64,000 nt of DNA from Maridesulfovibrio salexigens DSM 2638 (GTDB lineage Bacteria > Desulfobacterota > Desulfovibrionia > Desulfovibrionales > Desulfovibrionaceae). The DNA lies in the NCBI RefSeq assembly GCF_000023445.1, contig NC_012881.1:2967501-3031500 (forward strand), written 5' to 3'. Shown here one piece after another: positions 36,332 through 44,983 of this stretch. The notes under the pieces are model-generated. The model was given only the letters and a program-made list of their open reading frames with translations. It did no database searches and was not told where the DNA came from. Every line of letters starts with the position of its first letter. The first letter of the stretch is position 1. The translations under genes and the position numbers were made by a program.

Positions 36332-36362
36332 TTTTTGCTAACCTATTGCTAACAGGTAGCGC
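36331..36362 (+). repeat. Left copy of the paired island-end repeat (integrase arm-site candidate)
   Basis: A 24-bp stretch that contains TTGCTAAC twice in tandem (36335-36353), then GG and TAGCGC. The same 24 bases, followed by AC and TAGCGC, recur in the same orientation at 56499-56530. Position just inside each end fits arm-type binding sites for the integrase. Confidence 0.75.
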
Positions 36363-36403
36363 GAAAAAATAAGAATCAAACGTCTGACCAATTAAGCAAA
36401 AAT

Positions 36404-37282
36404 TTAATTTTCTTGCATTCCTTCCATACCGTCAGTCTGAACCTGCTTCAAAGTCTTTCCGTCTTCATCCTTCCAGCAGATACGACCATTCGAGCTTCTG
36501 CCAAGAATTACACCAGCGGCAGTGCTCGGAGACGTAAAAACATAATCCGCCGTGAACAGATACTTACCGTCATTCTCGGCAAGAACTCCCTTGTTCTGCA
36601 AATCCTTACGCAAGGTCACAAGATATTCATGGATAGACGGAACTTCTTTAAGAACGCACTCGGAACCATTCTGGACCACAAAGCCTTTGCTGGACTCATA
36701 CCCCTGTGCCTTGATCCCCTTGGCCTTGATCTTGAAGAAATGTCTTTCATCTGCTTCGCCTTGCTCAGGGACTTCAAAGACGGAAAGCCCTACCAACGGG
36801 AACACACTCAGCATATCCTGAATAAAGCTATCCATATCCGCCACATCAGCTTCTGCCAGATTCGGCTGACTGGAACTATTCGAATTGTCCAGATTGCACT
36901 GTCGGGCTTCTTTAGCCATCTGGATCAAACGGCTTTCAAGGTATTTGACGTGCGCTTTATTCAAGCTGCTATTGCTGGTCACAAAGAAAGCCCCCCAATT
37001 CCAGAAGTCTTTCTTGGCATAATGACTATCAATACGCGGCCGCACAGGATCGCCTTCACCTATGTACACAGTCGGAAGGCTGCTATCTTCGGAAGATCCG
37101 ACTAGCACATACACTCCGGTCCTTTGAAACTCATCCCGTTTCAGAGCCGACTTATAGCCAGTACGGGTGAATACAACTCCAACGCCTGTCCAGTTCGACT
37201 TTTCAATAATCCGCAAGCCGTCAGGATCACCATCTGGCAAGAACATTTTTATGGAATATGGGGATGAGTTCTGTGCAGACAT
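36404..37282 (-). CDS. GIY-YIG nuclease-fold protein with DUF4357-like C-terminus
   Basis: A 292-residue protein. The N-terminal half resembles a GIY-YIG fold (GVYVLVGSSEDSSLPTVYIGEGD, then the Arg in RIDSH and a late ESRLIQMAKEA glutamate). The C-terminal ~70 residues (FTADYVFTSPSTAAGVILGRSSNGRICWK) match what I know as DUF4357. Such genes are common partners of type I restriction operons. ATG 37282 is one nucleotide from the hsdR stop and has GAGG before it; an upstream frame extension is rejected. Its role is unknown; DNA cleavage and repair have both been suggested for relatives. It is the last gene before attL. Confidence 0.75.
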   Translation of the reverse strand: MSAQNSSPYSIKMFLPDGDPDGLRIIEKSNWTGVGVVFTRTGYKSALKRDEFQRTGVYVLVGSSEDSSLPTVYIGEGDPVRPRIDSHYAKKDFWNWGAFFVTSNSSLNKAHVKYLESRLIQMAKEARQCNLDNSNSSSQPNLAEADVADMDSFIQDMLSVFPLVGLSVFEVPEQGEADERHFFKIKAKGIKAQGYESSKGFVVQNGSECVLKEVPSIHEYLVTLRKDLQNKGVLAENDGKYLFTADYVFTSPSTAAGVILGRSSNGRICWKDEDGKTLKQVQTDGMEGMQEN

Positions 37283-37283
37283 A

Positions 37284-40200
37284 TTAACTTTCCTCACTCC
37301 ACTCATCCGCCAGTTCTTCAGCCTGCGACAAGACCTTCTCTACGGCTTCTTTCTGTGCATCCGGCGGATACTTGTATCTCTTAAGTATACGGCGAACCAG
37401 ATTTCTCATTTTAGCGCGTACAGACTCTTTATGCTGCCAATCCACGGTAACGCTGTTTCTTAACTTCTGCGTCAACTCACGGGCGATGGCTTTAAGCACC
37501 TCATCACCCAAGTCACGAACAGCAGACTCGTTTAGCTCAAGCGCATCATAGAATGCTATTTCTGACGAATTCAGCCCCAGCTTTTCTCCGCGCTTAAGGG
37601 CTTCGTTCAGCTCTTTAGCCAGCTGTATCATTTCTTCAATGACCTGAGCTGTCTCAATGGCCCTGTTACGATATTTTGTAAGTGACGCTTTAAGCCTCTC
37701 TGAGAACTTCTTACGCTGTGTTTCGTTTCTGCGGGACTTTGAATGGACCTCGTCATTAATCAACTTTTGTAGCAGCTCAACGGCAAGATTGCGGTGCTCC
37801 ATATGACGCACGTCTTCCAGAAACTCATCTGATAAAATCGAGATGTCAGGCTTATCAAGTCCAGCCAAAGCGAAAATATCGTCCACACCTTCAGGAACAA
37901 CTGCCTTTGCCAGCAATTGATTCAGAACAGCTTCCTTTTCCTGCTGCGACAACTTCTTCTTCGGCTTAGTGGCCTTGGAGATAAACATCTTCACGGCCTG
38001 AAAGAACGTGATCTCATCCCGAAACGCCACAGCTTCGTCTAGAGTGCCACATAGGGCCTGTGCGCGTGTCATGGCGACCACGACATCAAAAAACTCTTTC
38101 TTGCGGTTCTCGTTGGCAACTACATAATCAGCGGCAGACGGCAGTAGTTCCACGGCCTTGGTGGCATACTCCGAATAGTCGAACTCATGGAAAATATCAC
38201 GGGCGACCTGCAACTTCTCTTTCAAAATAAACAAAGCCTCGGTCACATCAATTGTCGGCCTACCACCACGCCCACCGCTATTTGTGTAAGTATGAAGCGC
38301 ATTTTTAAGCTCACTTGCAATGCCTATATAGTCTACAACCAATCCACCCGGCTTACCCTTGAACACGCGGTTAACACGAGCGATGGCCTGCATCAGGTTG
38401 TGAGCCTTCATGGGCTTATCGATGTACATGGTATGGGCGCACGGAGCATCAAACCCAGTCAGCCACATATCACGGATAATTACTATTTTTAACGGATCGG
38501 CAGGATCTTTAAACCGCTTCTCAAGTGCCTTTTTCTGCTGCTTGCTATAACTGTGATTCTGCATAGATTCAGGATCAGCAGCATTCGAGGTCATAATAAT
38601 TCTTATGCCTCCGTCCGCAGGATCATAAGTGCCGTCACTCATCTTTGATCCGGTCCATTCAGGACGAATAGCTGTTAGCGCATCAAACATCTTCACGCAG
38701 ATTTCACGGCTCATGCAGACAATCATGGCCTTGCCGTCGATGACCTGCAACCGTGCTTCAAAATGCTGCACCAAATCTTCTGCAATCTGCTTAAGCCTTG
38801 GCTCAGAACCGACAAGCTTCGCAAGTGCTGCCCAACGCCCCTTGGTACGTTCAGCCTGTGCGCTTTCCTCATCTTCGGTTAGCTCATCAACTGTATCATC
38901 GATGACTGGCAGCTCTTCCTTGTTCAGATCCAGCTTTGCCAGCCGACTTTCATAGAACAGCGGAACAGTAGCCCCGTCCTGCTGGGCCTGTTCGATATCA
39001 TAGATACTGACGTACTCACCAAATACCGCCTGCGTATCCTTATCTTCCAGCGAAACCGGGGTTCCGGTAAATCCGGTAAAAGTCGCATTCGGAAGCGCAT
39101 CCCGGATATGCTGAGCATACCCAACAGTGAAAGCTCCCTTCTTCTCGTCGAGCTTAGACTGGAAGCCATATTGCGAACGGTGGCACTCATCAGCAATAAC
39201 AATAATATTGCGCCGATCCGACAAAGCGGGAAATACAGTTTCACCGTCACTGAGTGAAAATTTCTGGATCGTGGTAAAAATTATCCCGCCGGACTGCCGC
39301 TCATTAAGCACCTTTCGCAGCGATGTGCGGTCTTCCACCTGTACAGGGGTATCGCTCAACAGGTCTCCGGCCTTACAAAAAGTCTCGTAAAGCTGACCAT
39401 CCAGATCGTTCCTGTCGGTCACCACCACTAAGGTTGGGTTAGTAAGCTCAGGATGGCGGATCAGCTTTCCGGCAAGGCAACACATAGAAATCGACTTTCC
39501 CGATCCCTGAGTGTGCCAGATGACGCCCCCGCGCCCTCGCTGTTCATCCGATGCCGCAGCAGATGACGCCTGAACAATTGCCTCCACCGCATGACGCACC
39601 CCGTGGAACTGGTGGTATCCGGCAATCTTCTTAATTGTGCTGGTATCATCCGACTCAAACAGAACAAAATCGCGCACATATTCAAGAAACAGCTTCCGGT
39701 CAAAAAAGCCTTCGACAACGTTTTTAAGCTCATATTCAAATGAAGGGCGATCATCCTCTGATTTACGGTAACGCCACGGCAGAAACCATTCACGGCTTGC
39801 GGTCAGCGAACCTACACGTGCCTTGATCCCGTCAGATGCAATCAAAGCCTCGTTGAACATGGCGAGGTCCGGCAGCTCATGCCTATAGGTCTGCAACTGA
39901 TTGAAAGCTTCATCCACACCGACGGAATCATCAACCGGAGATTTCAGCTCAATCACAGCCAACGGCAAGCCATTCACATACACAATCAAATCAGGTCGCC
40001 GTTTATCCTTGGTGCCCTGCAAAGTCAGTTGATCCACAACCCAGAATATATTGTTCTGCCATTCCTGAAAATCAATCAGAAAAGCCTTATCAGCTATGGT
40101 CTCGCCATCTCTTTTGTACGACACATCCAGACCGTTGCGTAGCAAGCGGTGGAACAATTGGTTGGCTTTAACTGATACAGGATGGGAAAGGGTTGTAAGC

Positions 40201-40415
40201 TGGTGGATAACATCATCAACCGCCGAGGAAGGAAGCTGTGGGTTGATGCAGGAGACGGCAGAACGAAGGGGGGATAGAAGCAGCACATCATCAAAACTGG
40301 ACCGCTCACCGCTGCCGTCGGATTCCGGGTTCAGGTCCGGGCCGTGGTGATTTTCGTATCCTTCATCCTCAAACCAGCTTATGGCTAGCTTTTCCAGTGC
40401 GGCTTCATTGATCAT
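37284..40415 (-). CDS. hsdR: Type I restriction endonuclease subunit R
   Basis: A 1,043-residue motor and nuclease subunit. The N-terminal PD-(D/E)XK domain shows RRPDLIVYVNGLPLAVIELKSP. SF2 helicase motifs follow: Walker A HTQGSGKSISMCC, DEAD-box variant DECHRSQ, TGFTGTP, and the motif VI region QAIARVNRVF. The C-terminus is the helical part used in type I complexes to dock on the methyltransferase, ending in DWQHKESVRAKMRNL. The protein translocates and cuts DNA lacking the modification. The ATG overlaps the stop of the FRG gene by one base (TAATG), so it is translationally coupled to it. Confidence 0.95.
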   Translation of the reverse strand: MINEAALEKLAISWFEDEGYENHHGPDLNPESDGSGERSSFDDVLLLSPLRSAVSCINPQLPSSAVDDVIHQLTTLSHPVSVKANQLFHRLLRNGLDVSYKRDGETIADKAFLIDFQEWQNNIFWVVDQLTLQGTKDKRRPDLIVYVNGLPLAVIELKSPVDDSVGVDEAFNQLQTYRHELPDLAMFNEALIASDGIKARVGSLTASREWFLPWRYRKSEDDRPSFEYELKNVVEGFFDRKLFLEYVRDFVLFESDDTSTIKKIAGYHQFHGVRHAVEAIVQASSAAASDEQRGRGGVIWHTQGSGKSISMCCLAGKLIRHPELTNPTLVVVTDRNDLDGQLYETFCKAGDLLSDTPVQVEDRTSLRKVLNERQSGGIIFTTIQKFSLSDGETVFPALSDRRNIIVIADECHRSQYGFQSKLDEKKGAFTVGYAQHIRDALPNATFTGFTGTPVSLEDKDTQAVFGEYVSIYDIEQAQQDGATVPLFYESRLAKLDLNKEELPVIDDTVDELTEDEESAQAERTKGRWAALAKLVGSEPRLKQIAEDLVQHFEARLQVIDGKAMIVCMSREICVKMFDALTAIRPEWTGSKMSDGTYDPADGGIRIIMTSNAADPESMQNHSYSKQQKKALEKRFKDPADPLKIVIIRDMWLTGFDAPCAHTMYIDKPMKAHNLMQAIARVNRVFKGKPGGLVVDYIGIASELKNALHTYTNSGGRGGRPTIDVTEALFILKEKLQVARDIFHEFDYSEYATKAVELLPSAADYVVANENRKKEFFDVVVAMTRAQALCGTLDEAVAFRDEITFFQAVKMFISKATKPKKKLSQQEKEAVLNQLLAKAVVPEGVDDIFALAGLDKPDISILSDEFLEDVRHMEHRNLAVELLQKLINDEVHSKSRRNETQRKKFSERLKASLTKYRNRAIETAQVIEEMIQLAKELNEALKRGEKLGLNSSEIAFYDALELNESAVRDLGDEVLKAIARELTQKLRNSVTVDWQHKESVRAKMRNLVRRILKRYKYPPDAQKEAVEKVLSQAEELADEWSEES

Positions 40416-41662
40416 TATTGTTCTTCCTTGTTCTCGTCTTCTCGGATCATGACATCGACAATTTGTTCAACAACAGGAGTTCTATACTCTTCAGGAACAT
40501 TGTGATTTCGTAGCATGGTACGGGTAATGTTTTTAAATCGAGCATGGACAGAATCTTTGTGCTGCCAATCAGTAACTTTATACTCTTCAAGCGTATTGGA
40601 AAGTTTTTCGGCTAAATCTTCGATCTGTTCCACAGTATAGTATCCAACCCCCAAAATACTCTGAATCAACAACGATCGAACAGCTGCTGCTTCCTGCCCA
40701 ACAGGTTCATTTGTAATAGGATCAACGGGATACTTTATAACCGGGACAACAAAATCTGAAGCGTTAGAAATTGGCTCCGGCCTTATGATCGTAGCTTCAT
40801 CTATAAGCAAGTTACAGTATTCTGAAGCTCCGATGAGATCAGGAAATAGACTTCCATGATGGACGTTCATCCGTCTTAAATGCTTAACACATGCCTGCTG
40901 ATTCTCATTTTTAATATAAACCTTGCAAATATACTTAGCCAATGCATCTGGCTCTTCATCTGGACTTAGCCCTGAATATGGATGTCCATTAACCATGAAA
41001 TCTTCAGCAGTAATAACTTCAGTCAGCTTATTTTCAATTGTCGCATCATCAGGGGAAAAAGTGAAAAGGCCAGCCTGATTAACAAGCCTGCCGTGATCGT
41101 CCTTCTTCGGTTCAAGTACTCGAATATCGGGGACATCATCGTCATCTTCGATAAACGTTTTATTCAGGATGTAGACTGCCCTGTACGGGTTATCTGTTTC
41201 AGACGACGAATCCTGCTTTGAAAAGGCAAAGAATAAGGCGACATACGGTGAATACGTCCAATCAAGCAAAGGCGTTTTCAAGCCGTAATGCTGACCGATT
41301 GCCCATAATTCATCCTCTTCTTCGACGATATTACTATCCAGCAATCGTCCCCTTGCTGCTTTTTTAAATGCTTCAAACTGTCGACTTTTCAAATCTTGAG
41401 TAACAATCCCATTGCCACTATTACGAGCAAGGGAAGGGGTTAATCCCCAACTATACCTTCTTTGACCACGAAAGATATATTCCACACTGGAATCATTGAA
41501 AAAATCAGTTGAGACAAATGGAGTAAAATCTTCCCAACTCTCAAGGCGAACGACCGGAATTCTTCCACTAATCTTGTCAGCAGTAATCTCAAATTTGATC
41601 TCTGTACCCGGTTTCCAAACAGGAATTTCATTGCCCGGTTTTCTATCGAAGTAGTCACTCAT
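40415..41662 (-). CDS. FRG-domain protein with HsdR-like C-terminal module
   Basis: A 415-residue protein inserted between hsdS and hsdR. The FRG domain (named for its conserved residues) starts near residue 60: VEYIFRGQRRYSWGLTPSLAR, then QHYGLKTPLLDWTYSPYVALFFA. FRG domains occur in putative defence loci and have no proven activity. The last ~65 residues (VEQIEDLAEKLSNTL, then DWQHKDSVHARFKNI) align with the C-terminus of the adjacent HsdR. Each gene junction overlaps by one base (TGATG, TAATG) and a GGAGG site precedes the start, so its synthesis is tied to the restriction subunits. I infer that it docks on the HsdM-HsdS core. Confidence 0.8.
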   Translation of the reverse strand: MSDYFDRKPGNEIPVWKPGTEIKFEITADKISGRIPVVRLESWEDFTPFVSTDFFNDSSVEYIFRGQRRYSWGLTPSLARNSGNGIVTQDLKSRQFEAFKKAARGRLLDSNIVEEEDELWAIGQHYGLKTPLLDWTYSPYVALFFAFSKQDSSSETDNPYRAVYILNKTFIEDDDDVPDIRVLEPKKDDHGRLVNQAGLFTFSPDDATIENKLTEVITAEDFMVNGHPYSGLSPDEEPDALAKYICKVYIKNENQQACVKHLRRMNVHHGSLFPDLIGASEYCNLLIDEATIIRPEPISNASDFVVPVIKYPVDPITNEPVGQEAAAVRSLLIQSILGVGYYTVEQIEDLAEKLSNTLEEYKVTDWQHKDSVHARFKNITRTMLRNHNVPEEYRTPVVEQIVDVMIREDENKEEQ

Positions 41663-42909
41663 CAGAGTTCAGCCTCCAGTTTCCTCTCAACTTCTGCCAC
41701 TGAGAGTTCGCCTGAAATCAAATTTGGGAGCAGAGTGTCGCGAAGAGATGTCAAAGTTTGTCTTTCCTTCAAATTTGACACTATCTTCCTATATAGCGGT
41801 GATATAGCAGATTCAAATTTATTAAGTACCAACTCCTCAGGCACAATTATAGAAATGGGCTTAAAATTCTTTTTACTAATCTCTTGAAAAGTCGAACCGT
41901 TTGCATTGCTTTTAATAGTCTCCATATTCTCCTTACACCAGAAAAGCATATACATGCAGTTCAAGGACTTACTACATTCCATGGCTATAAAACCTTGATT
42001 AACGGCTGTATCAATTTCAGCAATAGCCAAGTAGCCAACAGGAGCTCTGGAGGACATGAGAAGGGTTCCCTTAGGCAATAATTTCGAACTAATTCTGTTT
42101 ACACCTTCCTCGGTAATCTTACGCGCTGTATCAAGCAAGACAGGTGATTCTAAAGCAGACAAGTCCTTAGGTGTAGCCCAACAAAAACTCCCACCGTCCC
42201 AGAACAGAGGGTTCTTTGTGCTGGGTGTTGCACCGCCCTTCACGATGACTTCTTTTCCAACCTCAGAGACTCGCCACCCCCTTGGAATCTCTCCCAACCC
42301 CGAAGGCTCAAACGAATCAGGAAACAAAGCCGCTGTCTCAGCATCCATCCCCACAGGCTGTTCGCCCCTCGCTTTAGCTTTGACCGGATCAAAATCCACA
42401 AACCAGCTTTTGAAGATAGCCTGTGCCATTGCTTCGAGGGTTTCGTTCATGCGGCGGTTTAGGTCTATTTTTTCGTCTATGGTGCCGAGAATATGAGCTA
42501 TCGCTTGCTGGGTTTTGAGGGGGGGAATTCGTATCTTTGTTGGATGGACAAAATTCCTATTGAGGGAAGGCTGAGCACTTCCAGAGTTGTAGCGTTTGAA
42601 ATCAAACTGCTTCAAAAAATAATATGCAAACCGAGGATGATTACCACGGAAATCCTTCACATACAGCGCCGTATTAAGTGGCCAAAAATCTATATCACTA
42701 TACGTCACGACACCAATCGAAGCCCCACTTCGCCCAACAGTGATTCCTGGCCCAGCCACTTTGGATTCATTATGATATCCCGTCACTCCAGAAGATCCAA
42801 GGATGGGAATGTCTCCAACTCGTCGTTGAGACTGCGGTAAGTCAATACCACGCTGCAATAAAACAAGGTTCTCAAAAATAGTATCCCGCCATTTTCTCTG
42901 CTTACTCAT
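41662..42909 (-). CDS. hsdS: Type I restriction specificity subunit S
   Basis: About 415 residues with two target-recognition domains separated by conserved helical spacers (QQAIAHILGTIDEKIDLNRRMNETLEAMAQAIFKSWFVDFDPV near residue 155, and LKERQTLTSLRDTLLPNLISGEL at the end). These set the two halves of a bipartite recognition site. The full-length ordinary arrangement has no sign of truncation. ATG 42909 is chosen over an upstream ATG: it gives the normal MSKQRKW N-terminus and overlaps the hsdM end by 8 bp. It is followed by the FRG gene with a one-base overlap. Recognition sequence is not predictable by eye. Confidence 0.93.
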   Translation of the reverse strand: MSKQRKWRDTIFENLVLLQRGIDLPQSQRRVGDIPILGSSGVTGYHNESKVAGPGITVGRSGASIGVVTYSDIDFWPLNTALYVKDFRGNHPRFAYYFLKQFDFKRYNSGSAQPSLNRNFVHPTKIRIPPLKTQQAIAHILGTIDEKIDLNRRMNETLEAMAQAIFKSWFVDFDPVKAKARGEQPVGMDAETAALFPDSFEPSGLGEIPRGWRVSEVGKEVIVKGGATPSTKNPLFWDGGSFCWATPKDLSALESPVLLDTARKITEEGVNRISSKLLPKGTLLMSSRAPVGYLAIAEIDTAVNQGFIAMECSKSLNCMYMLFWCKENMETIKSNANGSTFQEISKKNFKPISIIVPEELVLNKFESAISPLYRKIVSNLKERQTLTSLRDTLLPNLISGELSVAEVERKLEAEL

Positions 42910-44548
42910 CCCCAAACCCCAAAATCGCCAAATTCTCACGAATAAGCTTGTCCAAACGCTCGCCTTCTCTCATCTGCTCATAAAGACTAGTACTCAACTC
43001 GCCCATCTTCTCTTCAAACGGAGGCCCATTATCCTCAATCTCTTCAGCCCCAACGTACCGACCGGGCGTAAGCACATAGTCATGTTTGCGGATATCATCC
43101 AAAGTTACAGCAGCACAGAAGCCGGGAACATCTTCATACTTAACGGCGGACTTTTCACCCACCTGCCAACTAAGCAAGGTATGGGCTATACGCTGGATGT
43201 CCTTCTCTGGATGAAAATCCCTCAAGACACGATCAAGCATGTACCCACAATTGCGAGCATCGATGAACAAAACCTCACCTGTACGATTACGGAGGTCTTC
43301 GATGTTCTGACCGTTGGACTTATCCTTATTCAGAAACCAGATACAGGCCGGAATCTGAGTGTTAGTAAAAAGCTGGCCCGGAAGAGCAACAATACATTCG
43401 ACCAAATCATCTTCAATAATTTTGCGCCTGATATCACCTTCACCGCTTGTTGCTGACGACATGGAACCATTCGCCAGCAACAATCCCATCTTACCTTTAG
43501 GGCTAAGATGATGAATCATGTGCTGCATCCACGCGAAGTTAGCGTTGTTATCTGGTGGCAAGCCATATTTCCAGCGCACATCGTTAGCAAGACTATCCGC
43601 CCCCCAACCTTTGAGGTTGAACGGAGGGTTCGCCATAATGTAGTCGAAACGCATAGTTCCATGCTGGTCGTTGGTAAAAGTATCGGCAGGCTCTTTACCA
43701 AAGTCATACTCAATACCTCGGATAGCCATATTCATTGCTGCCAGTCTCCAAGTGGTGGGGTTGGACTCCTGACCGTAAATAGCCAGATCCGCAGGTCTGT
43801 GCGTGTGGGTTTCAACAAACTCTTCACTGGAAACAAAGAAACCACCGGAACCGCAAGCAGGGTCATAAATTCGCCCTTTATAAGGACGCAACATTTCGGT
43901 GATCAGGTTAACAATGGACTTCGGCGTATAATACTGTCCACCTTTCTTACCTTCCGCAGCAGCGAACTCGCCAAGAAAATATTCGTACACATGCCCAAGG
44001 ATATCCTTCGACTTAAGCGATTCATGCTCAAACGGGATGCTGTTGATAAGATCCATTACTTCAGAGAGCTTTCCGTCCGGAACTTCAAGTCTGGCGTAAT
44101 CCTTGTTTAGTACGTTTTTGAGTACTGGGTTCTCCTTCTCAACGGCAGTCATAGCATCATCGATAAGCGCACCAACGCTTTTGAATGTCTTATCTCCCCA
44201 CGGTAAGGGTTCACCGGGATTCAGTTTCGCGCAATCCATAAGATTTACCCATCTACCGGACTCAGGAACCCAGAAAACATTCTCTTCGACGTAATAATCC
44301 CGCTCTTCGATTTCCTCCATAGGATCTTCATCGTCCTCAAGGAAATACTCATGATCCGGGTTGGTAAAATTCTTCAGCAGTTCGTACTTTCTCTGTTCAA
44401 AGCTGTCGCCGACATACTTCAAAAACACTAAACCTAGCACAACGTGCTTATAAACAGCAGCATCAAGGGAAGGAAGCAGCTTGCAGGCCGCATCCCAGAG
44501 TCGTTTATCGAGGTCTTTAAAAAACTTATGTTGTTCGGCAGTGGTCAT
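42902..44548 (-). CDS. hsdM: Type I restriction DNA methyltransferase subunit M
   Basis: A 548-residue N6-adenine methyltransferase that, with HsdS, protects host DNA and forms the core of the restriction complex. The N-terminal helical domain (LWDAACKLLPSLDAAVYKHVVLGLVFLKYV) is followed by the SAM motif I YDPACGSGGFFVS near residue 225 and motif IV NPPFNLKGWG near residue 310. First gene of the hsdM-hsdS-FRG-hsdR-GIY-YIG operon. The promoter lies in the 435-bp intergenic region to its right; a 13-bp palindrome is visible 22-35 nt upstream of the start. Confidence 0.95.
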   Translation of the reverse strand: MTTAEQHKFFKDLDKRLWDAACKLLPSLDAAVYKHVVLGLVFLKYVGDSFEQRKYELLKNFTNPDHEYFLEDDEDPMEEIEERDYYVEENVFWVPESGRWVNLMDCAKLNPGEPLPWGDKTFKSVGALIDDAMTAVEKENPVLKNVLNKDYARLEVPDGKLSEVMDLINSIPFEHESLKSKDILGHVYEYFLGEFAAAEGKKGGQYYTPKSIVNLITEMLRPYKGRIYDPACGSGGFFVSSEEFVETHTHRPADLAIYGQESNPTTWRLAAMNMAIRGIEYDFGKEPADTFTNDQHGTMRFDYIMANPPFNLKGWGADSLANDVRWKYGLPPDNNANFAWMQHMIHHLSPKGKMGLLLANGSMSSATSGEGDIRRKIIEDDLVECIVALPGQLFTNTQIPACIWFLNKDKSNGQNIEDLRNRTGEVLFIDARNCGYMLDRVLRDFHPEKDIQRIAHTLLSWQVGEKSAVKYEDVPGFCAAVTLDDIRKHDYVLTPGRYVGAEEIEDNGPPFEEKMGELSTSLYEQMREGERLDKLIRENLAILGFGDE

Positions 44549-44570
44549 TATTTACCTATTTTCTTTGATT

Positions 44571-44583
44571 TCATAATTTATGA
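44571..44583 (-). promoter_or_regulatory. Palindrome TCATAATTTATGA upstream of hsdM
   Basis: A perfect TCATAA-T-TTATGA inverted repeat at the position of the hsdM promoter. It may be an operator for the restriction operon. No dedicated controller gene is visible, so the assignment is weak. Confidence 0.35.
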
Positions 44584-44765
44584 TGATTAGGCACAGATTC
44601 GATTCCAAGGTTCTATGACAAAACCATTAAAAAATATCAAACTAAATGCGGGATTACGATTATCAGATGGAGGCCGCAAATGCCATCGGAAAATTTCTAT
44701 AAAAGATGAAAACCTATCTACTCAACAAAGCGACATGCGAAGCGTCGCCTCCGTCTCGGTTTTAA

Positions 44766-44803
44766 ATGTTCGCGCAACCTGAATATTCAGGTTGCGCGAA
44801 CAT
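44766..44803. repeat. 38-bp perfect palindrome between the divergent hsdM and recombinase genes
   Basis: Two 19-base arms, beginning ATGTTCGCGCAACC, are perfectly complementary without a loop. There is no T-run, and neither flanking gene ends here since both transcribe away, so it is not a terminator. It may be a recombination site, an operator or a REP-like element. Confidence 0.85.
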
Positions 44804-44804
44804 A

Positions 44805-44893
44805 GGGATTTCATATTGATTTGGTGCTTTTTGTGTGAGAAAATTGGCTTTGCAATTTTGGCGCAAAAAAGGCCGAAATCAATATGAAATCCC
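44805..44893. repeat. 89-bp hairpin with 18-bp perfect outer stem
   Basis: GGGATTTCATATTGATTT (44805-44822) pairs perfectly with its complement at 44876-44893. A second stem, AAAATTG (44840-44846) with CAATTTT (44853-44859), lies inside. Two smaller hairpins follow at about 44900-44960. This resembles a MITE- or REP-type structured unit, or a folded RNA. Confidence 0.75.
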
Positions 44894-44983
44894 CACACTC
44901 CTCTCACCCCGAAGGAAAGGGGAGAGGAAGCTCTGTAACGCAGTGAAAGAGCATAGGTGAGGGGGTATATTTAGGAGTTAGTC

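Noticed and set aside
41662-42909. Phase-variable hsdS locus switched by the neighbouring recombinase
   Set aside because: Only one complete hsdS is present, with no partial or inverted specificity cassettes in the window, so shuffling cannot be supported.
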